A DNA stretch of 46,687 nucleotides from DATENM01 sp045807765 (GCA_045807765.1 JBJMGU010000166.1:1-46687); one strand, 5' to 3'; shown: positions 17,216-26,479, counted from the stretch's first letter. Numbers and translations are program-made. Notes: generated by a model not told the origin, from the sequence alone.

Positions 17216-18979
17216 ATGAAAAAGTTAACCTCGCTCTCACTGATCACGCTCATAGTCGCTATGATGAACCTGGCCATCACGCCGACCGCGGCGTCTCGAC
17301 AACCATCCGCACTCAACGCCTCTACGGCCTACGTCGACTTCTCTGTGCCCGGCGCACCTGAGGCAGGTAGGTTCACCCTTTATGCGCAGAACGGGGCGGT
17401 CGCCTGCCGCCAGACAACGGCTGAAGAAGCAGAGGCGTTTCAGCGCGATGCCGGCGTCCTGTTGCACCCGATCACTCACACAAATTCGTATTCACTGACG
17501 GAGAAAGATCAAGGACTAAAGATCGTGCTGCGCGCCACCGCTCAGTTGGAAAGGTTTCCCGAAGCCAGGGCCGCTTTCTTGAAATCGGCTGCCATCTGGG
17601 AAGAGAAGATTCAGTCGCCCATCACGATTGTCATAGACGTTGATTTCGGGCCAACCTACTTTGGCCACGCCTGGCCGCAATTCTCGCTGGGAAGCTCAAA
17701 CGCCCAGGAACTGGTCAGGACCGACGTCTACGAGACAGTCCGAGTCCGGTTGATTGCGGCGGCAACCGACGAGCAGCAACTGGCTATCTACAACGCTCTG
17801 CCGGCGGGCTCGATCCCGACCGACCTCGGTCCCACCACTACGATGACAGGCGCGTCGGCAAACGCTCGCGCCATCGGCCTGCTCGATCCCATAGCCGACC
17901 CCGACGGCAGGGAGAAGAGTCTTGGCAGCCCTCCTGAGGTGGCGTTCAATTCCAAATACAATTTCGACTTTGATCCCTCCGACGGAATAGATGGCGACAA
18001 GGTAGATTTTGAAGCAGTCGCCGTTCACGAGATCGGCCATGTGCTGGGATTCATCTCCAGGACCGGCGCGCGCGAGCTCGATAGCAAGGCGCCCATCGCG
18101 CCTACCCTTTGGGACCTATTCCGGCTCAGGCCGGCAACTCCGCAAGAGCGATTCTCTACGGCGGCGCGGGTGCTCTCTTCAGGAGGCGAACAGATGTTCA
18201 CGGTAGCCGGAGTTGAGCTGCCGCTCTCGACCGGCAGGCCGGACGGCAGCGGCGGCGACCGTTTTCAAGCCTCTCACTGGAAGAACGATGACTTGATCAA
18301 CCACCGCTACATTGGCGTGATGGAGGTCGGTCTGCCGACAGGCAAGCGGCAGGTCATGACGGCCCACGATCTGCTCGCCATGAAAATGATGGGTTACGCG
18401 CTGAAAACCGGAATCGAGATGGCGCCGGAGATTGGCGACGTCTCTGGTAAAATGCAAGGCGACGCGCTGACGATCAATGGCCTTGCCGCCAGCGTCGAGA
18501 ATGAACCGGTCGAAGCAGAGGTGAAAGTCTTCGACGATTCGGGCACTGTGCTTGGGCAATACCCGCCCGCCCGGTTCAACTCTGGAGCGTTGTCCATCGC
18601 CGGTTTCACGCTTCAGTTCGCCGGGATCAACCAGTGGCGCGGGGCAACTCAGATCAGCCTGACGTTGCTGGATGGGGCCGGCAACCACAGCGCGACGTTA
18701 ACAACCGGCATTCTTGAGGGCGATGCCGGCGGGCCGCGCTTAACAAGTCTATCTTTCGATGGAAGCGTTTTGCAGATCAAAGGCAAGCGGTTGACTCAGA
18801 TGCTCAGCCTTGAAATCAATGGCGAGGTGGTGCCGGTTTCTAACCTGACGGCCAAAGGCTCTGGAAAGAAGGCCCAGGCGGTGGCGACCGCGGCGGAGTT
18901 GCGACTCGGCAGCGGGCCGAACCGCGTGCGCGTCGTCGGCGATGGCCGGCGCTCCAACGCGGTGATTCTCAATCTGTAG
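17216..18979 (+). CDS. Secreted zinc metalloprotease, NF038122-like
   Basis: This 587-aa protein starts with a signal peptide (MKKLTSLSLITLIVAMMNLAITPTAAS) behind an AGGAAC-type ribosome site. The zinc motif is HEIGHVLGF (His271, Glu272, His275) followed by FISRTGARELD. The usual metzincin third ligand six residues after the second His is a serine here, so the third ligand must come from elsewhere. N-terminal to it is a region starting LKIVLRATAQLERFPEARAAFLKSAAIWEEKI-type sequence shared by this family. Residues ~405-505 form a beta domain and ~505-587 a TIG-like module ending RSNAVILNL. That tail resembles the end of the sugar dehydrogenase at 26548. It probably degrades extracellular proteins. 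Confidence 0.82.
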   Translation: MKKLTSLSLITLIVAMMNLAITPTAASRQPSALNASTAYVDFSVPGAPEAGRFTLYAQNGAVACRQTTAEEAEAFQRDAGVLLHPITHTNSYSLTEKDQGLKIVLRATAQLERFPEARAAFLKSAAIWEEKIQSPITIVIDVDFGPTYFGHAWPQFSLGSSNAQELVRTDVYETVRVRLIAAATDEQQLAIYNALPAGSIPTDLGPTTTMTGASANARAIGLLDPIADPDGREKSLGSPPEVAFNSKYNFDFDPSDGIDGDKVDFEAVAVHEIGHVLGFISRTGARELDSKAPIAPTLWDLFRLRPATPQERFSTAARVLSSGGEQMFTVAGVELPLSTGRPDGSGGDRFQASHWKNDDLINHRYIGVMEVGLPTGKRQVMTAHDLLAMKMMGYALKTGIEMAPEIGDVSGKMQGDALTINGLAASVENEPVEAEVKVFDDSGTVLGQYPPARFNSGALSIAGFTLQFAGINQWRGATQISLTLLDGAGNHSATLTTGILEGDAGGPRLTSLSFDGSVLQIKGKRLTQMLSLEINGEVVPVSNLTAKGSGKKAQAVATAAELRLGSGPNRVRVVGDGRRSNAVILNL

Positions 18980-19036
18980 GCCCGTCGGATATCTTAAGGC
19001 TCACAGGTTGACGCCCGACTTTTTGAGGGGAAGGCT

Positions 19037-20527
19037 ATGAAGCTGCGCTCGACCATAATGGCTGTATTGCTGGTCGCGACACTGTGGCCGGGCGGCCTGC
19101 ATGGCGCTCAACCTTCTCAGGAGCGCCAGCCTGGCAGCTTGCGGTTTGAGCCATTCGAATACAAGATCGAAGGGCAAACCGTCGAAGCTGAGCTGGGCCG
19201 TCTCGTCGTCAGGGAGAACCGCAGCAATCCAACCTCTAATTTAATCGAGCTGGCCTTTGTGCGACTAAAAAGCACCGCGCCACAGCCCGGGCCGCCGATC
19301 ATCTATCTCGAAGGCGGCCCGGGCGCTTCGGCCATCGGCGGCGCGCGATTCCCCGACTACATGCGCGCCTTCACGAAGCTGCGCGAGACGGGCGACGTGA
19401 TTCTACTTGACCAGCGCGGCGTCGGGTACTCGCGCCCCAATCTCACCAGGCCATCGCTACCGCTGCCGCTCAATTTCTTCGTCGATCAAAAGCAAGCCCT
19501 CGACGTCATCAAGGAGCGCAGCCGCGAAGCCGCCCGCTCCTTTGTTGAGCAGGGCGTTGACCTGCGCGCTTATAACACCGTCGAAAGCGCCGACGACGTC
19601 GATGACTTACGTAAAGCCCTGGGCGCTGCCCGCGTCAACCTCGTCGGATTCAGCTACGGCACGCACCTGGCGCTAGCGGTTATTCGCCGCCACCCGGAGC
19701 ACGTTAACCGCGCGGCGCTGATCGGCACCGAGGGGCCAAACCACACGGAGAAACTTCCCAGCACTTCCCAGAGACAGATCGAGAAAATATCTAAACTGGT
19801 GGCCGCTGATCCGTCGGTTGGTAAAAAGGTTCCTGATCTGACCGGCCTGCTCAAGCGCGTCCTCGAACGCCTGGAAAAGCAGCCGGCAACCATACGCATT
19901 ACCGACCGCAGATCGAACCGCGCGGTTGCGGTGCAGGTCGGCAAATTCGGCCTTCAGCTCATCCTGATGATTGATCTCGGCGACACCAGCGATCTGCCCA
20001 TCTTTCCGGCACTGCTTTACACCCTCGATAAAGGCGACTATTCGATCCTCGCCGGCTTCGTCGAAAAGCGCTACAACCAGCTCAACGCCGGCATCCCCGT
20101 GATGATGGAAGTGATGGACGCGGCGTCCGGGGCGACGCGGGAACGGCGGGCGCAGATCAGCAGAGAAGCGCAACACTCGCTTCTGGATAACGTGATGAAC
20201 TTCCTGGACGTTGGCGAAGTCTTTGGCAAACCCGACCTGGGCGATGAATACCGCTCTGCCATTCGCACCGGCGTGCCGACGCTTTTCATTAGCGGCAGCC
20301 TCGATAACAACACCCCGCCCGGTCAAGCAGACGAGGTGCGCAAGCGCTTCAAGAGCAGCGCCCATATCATCGTCAAAAACGCCGGCCACGAAGATATGCT
20401 GATCAATCCGCAAGTGCAGCAGGCGATTGCTGATTATTTCGGCGGGCGCGACATCAGCCGCGTCAAGATTGCGCTGCCGGCTTTGCGTTTCTTGCCCATT
20501 CCAGACATCAAGGCCGGCGACCAGTAA
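19037..20527 (+). CDS. Secreted alpha/beta-hydrolase, proline iminopeptidase / TAP-like
   Basis: This 496-aa protein has a signal peptide (residues 1-25) and a Shine-Dalgarno-like GGGGAAGG just before the ATG. The fold marks are YLEGGPGASAI (oxyanion loop), LLDQRGVGYSRP and the nucleophile elbow GFSYGTH with Ser206. The probable acid is Asp423 in SGSLDNNTP and the base His451 in NAGHEDML, within a TAP-like C-terminal segment. This arrangement is typical of the S33 family, which releases N-terminal residues or small acyl groups; the substrate is unknown. It follows the metalloprotease by 57 bp in the same direction, so the two may be co-transcribed and act in sequence on peptides. Confidence 0.88.
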   Translation: MKLRSTIMAVLLVATLWPGGLHGAQPSQERQPGSLRFEPFEYKIEGQTVEAELGRLVVRENRSNPTSNLIELAFVRLKSTAPQPGPPIIYLEGGPGASAIGGARFPDYMRAFTKLRETGDVILLDQRGVGYSRPNLTRPSLPLPLNFFVDQKQALDVIKERSREAARSFVEQGVDLRAYNTVESADDVDDLRKALGAARVNLVGFSYGTHLALAVIRRHPEHVNRAALIGTEGPNHTEKLPSTSQRQIEKISKLVAADPSVGKKVPDLTGLLKRVLERLEKQPATIRITDRRSNRAVAVQVGKFGLQLILMIDLGDTSDLPIFPALLYTLDKGDYSILAGFVEKRYNQLNAGIPVMMEVMDAASGATRERRAQISREAQHSLLDNVMNFLDVGEVFGKPDLGDEYRSAIRTGVPTLFISGSLDNNTPPGQADEVRKRFKSSAHIIVKNAGHEDMLINPQVQQAIADYFGGRDISRVKIALPALRFLPIPDIKAGDQ

Positions 20528-20557
20528 GCGCCGCTCGAAGAAACGGCAGGCCGTGTG

Positions 20558-21241
20558 TCAGCGCCGCAGCTTCAGGTTTTTGACGGCGCGGTCGAGAAGC
20601 TGTTTCGCCATCTCGCCCCACTGTGCCTCGGCCCGCCCACCACGCCACAGGTCGCTCGCCCGCAGGCCCATCGCGCTCAGGTCTTCCATATAGATGATCA
20701 TCAATTCATCGCGTCTGGATTCGTCCACCAGGTGGACAAGGCGCTGCCACAGCACATCGTCGCTGGCCATGCGGTAGCCCTTGCTTTCAAGGAAAGCGCG
20801 GGCGCGGCTGCCGTCCGAGTCCGGGCGGCTGACGTTGATCTTCATATTTCTCGCCGCCGCGTCAGCGAAGAAGGCCAGTCCGCCGATATCAGCCGTCTGA
20901 TTCGATTTGTAACTGTAAGTGTGCGTGTTGCTGGGCAAGTAGCCTTCGAACTGCACCCAGTAGAGTCGTTTGATTCGCCCATCCTTGTCGGCGTCCACGA
21001 AGAAGTGCTGCTCGGCGTGCGCCACGTCATAGAGGATGAATTCCTGATGGCCGATGTACTTGAAATCCTTATCGAATTCGAGGCGAACCGTGGGCGAAGC
21101 CTTCGAGGTCAACACATGACCTTTGACCTTGCGCACCTGTTCTGTTGCCGGTGACGCGGGCGCAGACGAAGTTTGCGCCTCGCCGCTGAACGACGTTCCC
21201 AGACCAAGCATGACCAGCATCAGCCTTGAAAGCATTCTCAT
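20558..21241 (-). CDS. Secreted protein of unknown function
   Basis: I start this gene at ATG 21241 because GAGGAG lies seven bases upstream; the frame also runs to a TTG at 21256. The product is 227 aa with a signal peptide (MRMLSRLMLVMLGLGTSFSGEAQ). The mature part includes FILYDVAHAEQHFFVDADKDGR, a short acidic loop that may bind calcium, then WVQFEGYLPSNTHTYSYK. I do not recognise a family. It is convergent with the hydrolase gene, 30 bp between stops, and follows the EthD-type gene in the same direction with an 82-bp spacer. Confidence 0.72.
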   Translation of the reverse strand: MRMLSRLMLVMLGLGTSFSGEAQTSSAPASPATEQVRKVKGHVLTSKASPTVRLEFDKDFKYIGHQEFILYDVAHAEQHFFVDADKDGRIKRLYWVQFEGYLPSNTHTYSYKSNQTADIGGLAFFADAAARNMKINVSRPDSDGSRARAFLESKGYRMASDDVLWQRLVHLVDESRRDELMIIYMEDLSAMGLRASDLWRGGRAEAQWGEMAKQLLDRAVKNLKLRR

Positions 21242-21323
21242 CGTGAGTCTCCTCAAGTGATTTGCTTGGGCATACGATGCCTCACAGTGGCCTGTTTCAG
21301 GGTTGTCAGGTCAAGCGTGGCGG

Positions 21324-21641
21324 TCAGCGAGAAAGCTTGACTTCGCTGATCTGGATGCCGGGCTCGACGTCCGTGTAATTCGGGATGTCGCCTTGCAGTG
21401 CTGCGGCGTGGGGCATGAACGCCGCCTGAAACGCTTCAACTGAATCGAAGAGCAGATGGCACATGGCGACGTAGAGCGGCGGCGAATCGGGCTGGTCGCT
21501 GGCCAGGCCATGATCGATTGAAACGCCCTTGAGCGCGCCGCCGAGCTTTTCAATCGTCATCGGCATATGCTGGTTGAGATAATAGTCGAGGTCGAAGCGG
21601 CTGCCCGGATTATTCGGATAAAGGATGCTGACTTTGATCAT
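21324..21641 (-). CDS. EthD-family small protein
   Basis: This 105-aa protein is a dimeric alpha/beta-barrel (ferredoxin-like) type. Family marks are the opening MIKVSILYPNNPGSRFDLDYYLNQHMPM, with the conserved Tyr-x-x-x-His, and the closing hydrophobic strand. The length is typical. The role is unclear: the name comes from a locus for ethyl tert-butyl ether breakdown, and many members have no assigned reaction. An AAGGAA precedes the ATG. Its neighbours do not indicate a pathway. Confidence 0.85.
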   Translation of the reverse strand: MIKVSILYPNNPGSRFDLDYYLNQHMPMTIEKLGGALKGVSIDHGLASDQPDSPPLYVAMCHLLFDSVEAFQAAFMPHAAALQGDIPNYTDVEPGIQISEVKLSR

Positions 21642-21751
21642 GGATTCCTTCGCTTCACACAGTGAAAGTTGGGTTGGTGCTGAGAGCCATGTTATAAACG
21701 ATCAGGGCTTCAGAGACAAGCGATGGCGGCCCGCAGCGGCGCAATCCGGGA

Positions 21752-22378
21752 ATGCTTATGAAGATGGTGATGGTCGGCGGTCACACGCGCAACATCGGTA
21801 AAACCTCGGTTGTCGAAGGCATCATTCGCGGCCTGCCGGAGATGCACTGGACGGCGGTCAAGATCACGCAGTTCGGCCACGGCGTCTGCTCGACCAGCGG
21901 CGAGCTTTGCGATTGCGCCGTCGCCGAGCATGCCTTCGCCATCACCACCGAGCGGCAAAGGGATTCAGGCACCGACACGGCGCGATTCCTCGCCGCCGGA
22001 GCGCGCCGCGCTCTGTGGGTGCGCGCCGGGCAGGGCGAATTGCTTGCAGCGCTGCCTTCGCTCAGAGAGGCGATTGCCAATGATGCGTACGTCATCGTTG
22101 AAAGCAACAGCCTGCGTCGCTTCATCAAGCCGACGCTCTTCTTGCAGGTCATTGATCCGGCCAGCGCCGACTTTAAAGATTCGGCGCGGCAATTCTTCGA
22201 TCTGGCCGACGTTTATCTATTGCTCAACCGGGCCGAGGCTGGACCGGCGGCAGAGTCGCAAGCGGTCTTGCTGGCGCGCGAGATCAAGCGGAACAAACCC
22301 TGCCTGATGATCACCGCTGAAGAACGCTATATAAATCAGGAAGTCTTGCAGTTTGTCCGCCTGCGGCTGAGCGGCTGA
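21752..22378 (+). CDS. P-loop NTPase of unknown role, MobB-like
   Basis: This 208-aa protein opens with beta-strand MVMVGG followed by a Walker A-like GGHTRNIGKTS (residues 9-19). A cysteine cluster follows: Cys46, Cys53 and Cys55 in GVCSTSGELCDC. A second strand-loop YVIVESNSLRRF may be Walker B-like, and VYLLLNRAE may contact nucleotide. The overall plan recalls MobB and dethiobiotin synthetase-type P-loop proteins, but no molybdenum cofactor genes are near. ATG 21758, two codons in, has a better-placed GGGAA. It is convergent with the DNA glycosylase gene, 18 bp between stops. I can support nucleotide binding but not a reaction. Confidence 0.72.
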   Translation: MLMKMVMVGGHTRNIGKTSVVEGIIRGLPEMHWTAVKITQFGHGVCSTSGELCDCAVAEHAFAITTERQRDSGTDTARFLAAGARRALWVRAGQGELLAALPSLREAIANDAYVIVESNSLRRFIKPTLFLQVIDPASADFKDSARQFFDLADVYLLLNRAEAGPAAESQAVLLAREIKRNKPCLMITAEERYINQEVLQFVRLRLSG

Positions 22379-22396
22379 GCGGCATCTTCGCTTAGT

Positions 22397-23296
22397 TCAC
22401 CATTTGGCGTTGCCGGCTGCGTCGAGCCAATCCTCAGTCAGATCGCACCACAAGGCGAGGCCGCGCCATGTGCCGAAGCGTGCGTAATGCCGGCGAATCT
22501 TTTCGTCCGACGCCGCTCGCCCTTTGTTGTGTTTGCGCGAAAACTGCGGGCGCACCCACGAATCGAGGCCGAGGCCATCGTAGCGCCCGACGAGCTTCAA
22601 CAGGTTTTCTGCCGCATAATCGCCGACGCCTTTGACGCGCTTCATTTCGCGTATCAGCTTGTCAGTCGGCAGCTCACTCGTCAGCCATGATTCAACATCG
22701 AGCTCGCCCGTCGCCACGCGCTCGGCCAGTTCTTTCAAGTAAGCCGAGCGATAGCCGGCGCGCACCGTGTCGCGGTAATAGCTTTCGGGCATCGCCGCCA
22801 TCGCTTCAGGCGTCGGAAAGTCGCGGCGACCGTCCGAGGTTTCGCGCCCGAGCGCGCCGACCAGCCCGCCGACCATCTTCTCTGTAAGCGACCACGCGCA
22901 GTTGGTCGTGCACATCATCTTCACCAGGTCTTCAAAGACCGTTGGCGCGCGCAGCAAGCGGCCCGCGCCGTTGCGGGCGATCCACGCGAAGGCGGTATTA
23001 CTGGCCGTGAGCTGATAAAACTCGCTCATGTCGTCGTCGAGCCGCAGCATGTGGCGCACGTCGCGCAGAACTTTTTCGGCGGCGCGGCGGCTGAGCTTGC
23101 GCCGCGTCGTGACGTTGATGGCTTGCGCGCCTTCGCTAAGGGTGACGGTAATGGGCCGCGCCTCGCCTGTATCGATGACGCGCTTGAGCGTCCACGCCTG
23201 GCGGTCCAGATCAAACGGTAGCAGCTCGCACCAGCCGTGACTGATGACCGTGCGGCGAAAGCTGAAGGTCGCGGGCGTGGAAATTGTTAAAACCAT
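22397..23296 (-). CDS. HhH-GPD DNA glycosylase, OGG/AlkA-like
   Basis: This 299-aa protein should excise damaged bases in base-excision repair. An N-terminal OGG/AlkA-like beta domain (FSFRRTVISHGWCELLPF) precedes the helix-hairpin-helix MKRVKGVGDYAAENLLKL (~218-235) and a likely catalytic Asp245 in GLDSWVRP. The lysine of bifunctional OGG1-type enzymes is not at its usual place, so I expect a monofunctional enzyme of the AlkA type; damaged base unknown. ATG 23296 is used although a GTG lies two codons upstream. Neither has a ribosome binding site because palindromic element C ends right at the start. Confidence 0.85.
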   Translation of the reverse strand: MVLTISTPATFSFRRTVISHGWCELLPFDLDRQAWTLKRVIDTGEARPITVTLSEGAQAINVTTRRKLSRRAAEKVLRDVRHMLRLDDDMSEFYQLTASNTAFAWIARNGAGRLLRAPTVFEDLVKMMCTTNCAWSLTEKMVGGLVGALGRETSDGRRDFPTPEAMAAMPESYYRDTVRAGYRSAYLKELAERVATGELDVESWLTSELPTDKLIREMKRVKGVGDYAAENLLKLVGRYDGLGLDSWVRPQFSRKHNKGRAASDEKIRRHYARFGTWRGLALWCDLTEDWLDAAGNAKW

Positions 23297-23299
23297 AGT

Positions 23300-23402
23300 C
23301 ACCGGTTGTCAGTTACTCGTTGCCAGTTGTCAGTTGCTGGTTTTTAGTTCTCTGTCACCGGACACTAAAACTCAAACTGACAACTGGTAACCGACAACTG
23401 CT
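23300..23402. repeat. Palindromic intergenic element C, heptamer-repeat arms
   Basis: The left arm (23304-23340) reads as 7-bp units of the GTTGTCA / GTTGCCA type, and the right arm (23377-23400) is its inverted copy minus one unit. The centre forms a nested hairpin, TTTTAGT against ACTAAAA, with TGTC-ACCG-GACA inside. It nearly fills the spacer between the stop at 23411 and the glycosylase start at 23296. It shares its heptamer type with element E. Confidence 0.82.
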
Positions 23403-23410
23403 CAAACTTC

Positions 23411-23716
23411 TCAAACTTCTTCGTCCAGATCGATCAATTCGTCTGCCGGCGTCAGCGTGAAGTATTGGTCGAAGACGTCAGCCGTGCGCGACAGGTCAAC
23501 ATCGTCAGCATAGAACAGGTATTCGAGAAAGCGCTCTTTCGCCTGGCGCTCGTCGTCAATCATGTCTTGCCCAAAGCCGCCCTGAGTGATTGAGACGACG
23601 ACGCAAGGCAGGCCGCTGGTGTCGTCGGCCTGGGCGATATCAGCGGACTTGCTCTGAAGCAGCGCTAGGTAAGCCGGCCTGTAGGTGACGACATAGTATG
23701 ACTTCTGCATCTCCAT
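23411..23716 (-). CDS. Small acidic protein of unknown function
   Basis: This 101-aa protein starts MEMQKSYYVVTYRPAYLALL and ends in the strongly acidic PADELIDLDEEV. No signal peptide or membrane segment is seen, so it is probably cytoplasmic. Spacing is 33 bp downstream of queF on the same strand, so it is likely in one transcript with it. I recognise no domain. The start ATG has a weak ACAGGC about seven bases upstream. Confidence 0.65.
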   Translation of the reverse strand: MEMQKSYYVVTYRPAYLALLQSKSADIAQADDTSGLPCVVVSITQGGFGQDMIDDERQAKERFLEYLFYADDVDLSRTADVFDQYFTLTPADELIDLDEEV

Positions 23717-23749
23717 AGCATTGCCTGTCTGTAGGGCGAAGACAGCGGC

Positions 23750-24187
23750 TCAGTTCGCGCCCGCCCGCTGTTGCGCGGGCGCGGCGCGGCGGTACGAAGC
23801 GCGGATCACCGTCTTGATGTTGCCGCGCACATTAAAGTCGCCTTCGATATCAATCGCCAGCGGGTCGCACGCCCGCACAAAATCGTTGAGGATGCGGTTG
23901 ATGACATGCTCGTGAAACATCTTCACCGCGCGGAACGAGTTGATGTAGAGCTTTAGCGATTTCAGCTCGACGCACAGCTCGTTGGGCACGTATTCGAGCT
24001 TGATCGTCGCAAAGTCGGGGAAGTCCGAAAACGGGCAGATGGCGGTGAACTCCGGGCAGGTGAATTCGATGCGAATCTCTTTGCCGGGATACTGGTAAGC
24101 GAAGGTGTCGAGCGGCACGAGCGCCAAGGCTTCGGGCGGCGTCTCTTCGATGACGAGCCCGGTGTGCTCAAGGATTTCGGTTGCCAT
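23750..24187 (-). CDS. queF: NADPH-dependent 7-cyano-7-deazaguanine (preQ0) reductase
   Basis: This 145-aa enzyme reduces the nitrile of preQ0 to the amine preQ1 using NADPH, a step towards queuosine in tRNA. It belongs to the short single-domain (YkvM-type) class. The catalytic Cys51 (FTAICPFSDFPDF) and Asp58 are in place, and the QueF signature ELKSLKLYINSFR follows. The start is set by AAAGGAG, six bases before the ATG. The other preQ0 genes (queC, queD, queE) are not in this window. It leads a short minus-strand group with the acidic protein and, beyond element C, the glycosylase. Confidence 0.96.
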   Translation of the reverse strand: MATEILEHTGLVIEETPPEALALVPLDTFAYQYPGKEIRIEFTCPEFTAICPFSDFPDFATIKLEYVPNELCVELKSLKLYINSFRAVKMFHEHVINRILNDFVRACDPLAIDIEGDFNVRGNIKTVIRASYRRAAPAQQRAGAN

Positions 24188-24377
24188 ATCTCTCCTTTTG
24201 CCGCCACGGCTTGCCGGGCGGTTTTAGACTGTCTATGCCGACAGGTTTCAGGATTGCAGTCGGTAGTCAGCTTTCAGACTGCGCGAGTAAAAGAGAAGTG
24301 TAACAGGCGGCTCGAAAGCGCTTCAACCAGCCGCGCCTGCTGACCAGGAGCCGGTGAATGGTGTGGCACTTCGGTTG

Positions 24378-24386
24378 TGCTATAAT
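24378..24386 (+). promoter_or_regulatory. Extended -10 promoter for the membrane glycosyltransferase
   Basis: TGC-TATAAT is a consensus -10 with the TGn extension. No clear -35 is seen, as is allowed for extended -10 promoters. Transcription would begin near 24393, about 38 nt before the start codon. Confidence 0.5.
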
Positions 24387-24430
24387 CGCGGCGCTCCTCA
24401 TCAGAGCTGAGAGCCTTTCGAGACCATCAC

Positions 24431-26479
24431 ATGATATCTGTGTCAGACCGCAACCGCTGGCTGTCGGTCGCGCGCCGCACCGCAAAATGGACAGCCGACC
24501 GTTTCGGCTTGCACGCCATGCCGCCGGCTCGCTGGCGGCGCTCAATCATTCTGCTTACCTGCGCCAGCCTCTTCCTCATCGCTGTCGGCGTTCGTCTGCT
24601 GCACTGGCAGGACTATCGCGCCGAGCTGACGCGCGGTGAGCCGTGGATGGCCGACCTGGTCAAGCAGTACAAGAGCGAAGCGCAGCAGATGCGCGAAGGT
24701 GGCGGCTTGCTCTTTCCGCGCGCACCCATCGATCCGGGAGATGCGCGACTGCTGCTGCACCCGCCCGGTTATTCCATGCTGATGGCGGCGATCTTCTGGT
24801 TATGGAATGATTCCAACTCGGCGGTCAGGTGGGTGCAAATCATCGGCGACGGGCTTGCGGTCGTGATGGTCTTCATCATCGCCGCCGAGCTGCTCAACGG
24901 AGCGATCGCGCTGATTGCCGGTTTGCTTGCCGCGCTATCGCCGCATCTGGCTTTCTACTCGCTGTGGCTTTCGCCCGACAGCCTCGCGGTGCTGCCGATC
25001 CTCTTAGCGGTTTACTTTCTCATCAAAGCGACGAAGCGACCACAATTCAGCACGGTGATCGCCGCAGGCGCCATGATTGGCGTGTCGTGCTGGCTGCGCG
25101 CCAACGCGTTAATGCTGGCGCCGTTTCTCGCCCTGGCGCTGGCGGCGTTCGTTGTTCACGGCAAACGGCTGCGCTATGGTCTGACGCTGATTGGCGCGAC
25201 CATCCTGGTGATTGCGCCGATCACGATTCGCAACGCCATCCTGTTTCATCGCTTCATTCCGTTGTCGATTGCCGGCGGCGAGAATCTGGTTGTCGGCATC
25301 GGCGACCTGGACAAGCAAGGCCGCTTCCAAATGCCGACTTCAGACCAGGACGCCGCGCTCAAGGATGCCGAGTGGCACAACCGCCCGGACTATGCTCAGA
25401 ACCCCTGGGCGCCGGATGGCATCGAGCGCGATCAGTACCGTTATGCGCGCGGGCTCCAGGTGATTCGCGCTCATCCCGTCTGGTTCGTTGGCGGCATGTT
25501 GCGCCGGGCCGCCTTCATGCTCAGCTACAATGATGCGCGCTCCGCCGACTGGCCTTTCAACACCGCAAGCGTGCCGATCATTTCCGCCGAGCCCGCAGTT
25601 GCGCACACCGTCGCGCGCCCAGACGACGCGCCCCCTATCTGGTCGAGCGCCGCATCGGGATGGCTTACCGATGAAGCCATCACCGCACCGGCGGCTGAAG
25701 TGTCGCTGGCCGCTGACAGTCAATCCTTGCGGATCGTCGGCGATTCGTCGGCCTTCGGCGATCAGCTTGCCTCTGCGCCTCTTCCCATCAAGTCACAGAC
25801 CGATTACCTGCTCACTCTGAGAATCAGAGCCGAGCAGGCAGCCGCCGCAGTCAAGGTGACCACCGTAGACCGGCGCTTTACACTGGCGTCGGCAATTTTG
25901 GATAGCCCGTCCGCAGAATCGGCACCGAGCCGGAAGCCGAAAAGCGAAAGGCGCAAGCCGGCGGCTGATGAGATGGTGACTGAACCGGAGATGAGCCTTC
26001 TCCAAATGGTGTTTGCAAGTGGCGACCGCAGCGCCGTACGCCTGGTGATTAGCAACAACGGGCCGACCTCTGGCCTGCATATCACGCAAGTAGGTCAGGC
26101 CGATCTATTCGAGCTTGGCGCAACCCCTTATTTGTGGACGCGCTATCCGCGCGCCCTGGCTCACGGCCTGCAAAAGAATCTATTCAAGACCAGAGGCATG
26201 CTGCCGCTGGTCATCGCTGGGTTGTTGTTATTGGGCATGGCGGGGCGCGGTCGCGTGCTGGTGGTGTTGCTCGTTGTGCCGATTTACTATCTCTGCGTTC
26301 AATCGGCGTTGAGCACCGAGTACCGCTACATTCTGGCGCTTCATTATTGTCTTTTCATCGCCTCAGCCGTCGCCCTCTACGGCGCGGGCATTACTATCGG
26401 GCATTTGACCTTCCGGCTCTCGGCGAGGATACGCGAGCGGCGCGGCAAACCGGCAAGCGACGAAGCAGAACGCTCCTAG
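24431..26479 (+). CDS. GT-C membrane glycosyltransferase, PMT/ArnT-like (GT39/GT83 type)
   Basis: This 682-aa protein has a short basic N-terminus, then many hydrophobic segments (~35-60 and roughly eight to ten more between 120 and 300 and after 590). Loop features such as HPPGYSMLMAAIFW and SPHLAFYSLWLSPDSLAVLP, and the closing CVQSALSTEYRYILALHY, fit the ArnT/PMT superfamily, which moves a sugar from polyprenyl phosphate onto lipid or protein outside the cytoplasmic membrane. A large soluble region (~380-580) divides the membrane parts. The acceptor and donor are unknown. A similar but unrelated-in-detail enzyme lies at 28300. No Shine-Dalgarno is clear. Confidence 0.8.
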   Translation: MISVSDRNRWLSVARRTAKWTADRFGLHAMPPARWRRSIILLTCASLFLIAVGVRLLHWQDYRAELTRGEPWMADLVKQYKSEAQQMREGGGLLFPRAPIDPGDARLLLHPPGYSMLMAAIFWLWNDSNSAVRWVQIIGDGLAVVMVFIIAAELLNGAIALIAGLLAALSPHLAFYSLWLSPDSLAVLPILLAVYFLIKATKRPQFSTVIAAGAMIGVSCWLRANALMLAPFLALALAAFVVHGKRLRYGLTLIGATILVIAPITIRNAILFHRFIPLSIAGGENLVVGIGDLDKQGRFQMPTSDQDAALKDAEWHNRPDYAQNPWAPDGIERDQYRYARGLQVIRAHPVWFVGGMLRRAAFMLSYNDARSADWPFNTASVPIISAEPAVAHTVARPDDAPPIWSSAASGWLTDEAITAPAAEVSLAADSQSLRIVGDSSAFGDQLASAPLPIKSQTDYLLTLRIRAEQAAAAVKVTTVDRRFTLASAILDSPSAESAPSRKPKSERRKPAADEMVTEPEMSLLQMVFASGDRSAVRLVISNNGPTSGLHITQVGQADLFELGATPYLWTRYPRALAHGLQKNLFKTRGMLPLVIAGLLLLGMAGRGRVLVVLLVVPIYYLCVQSALSTEYRYILALHYCLFIASAVALYGAGITIGHLTFRLSARIRERRGKPASDEAERS

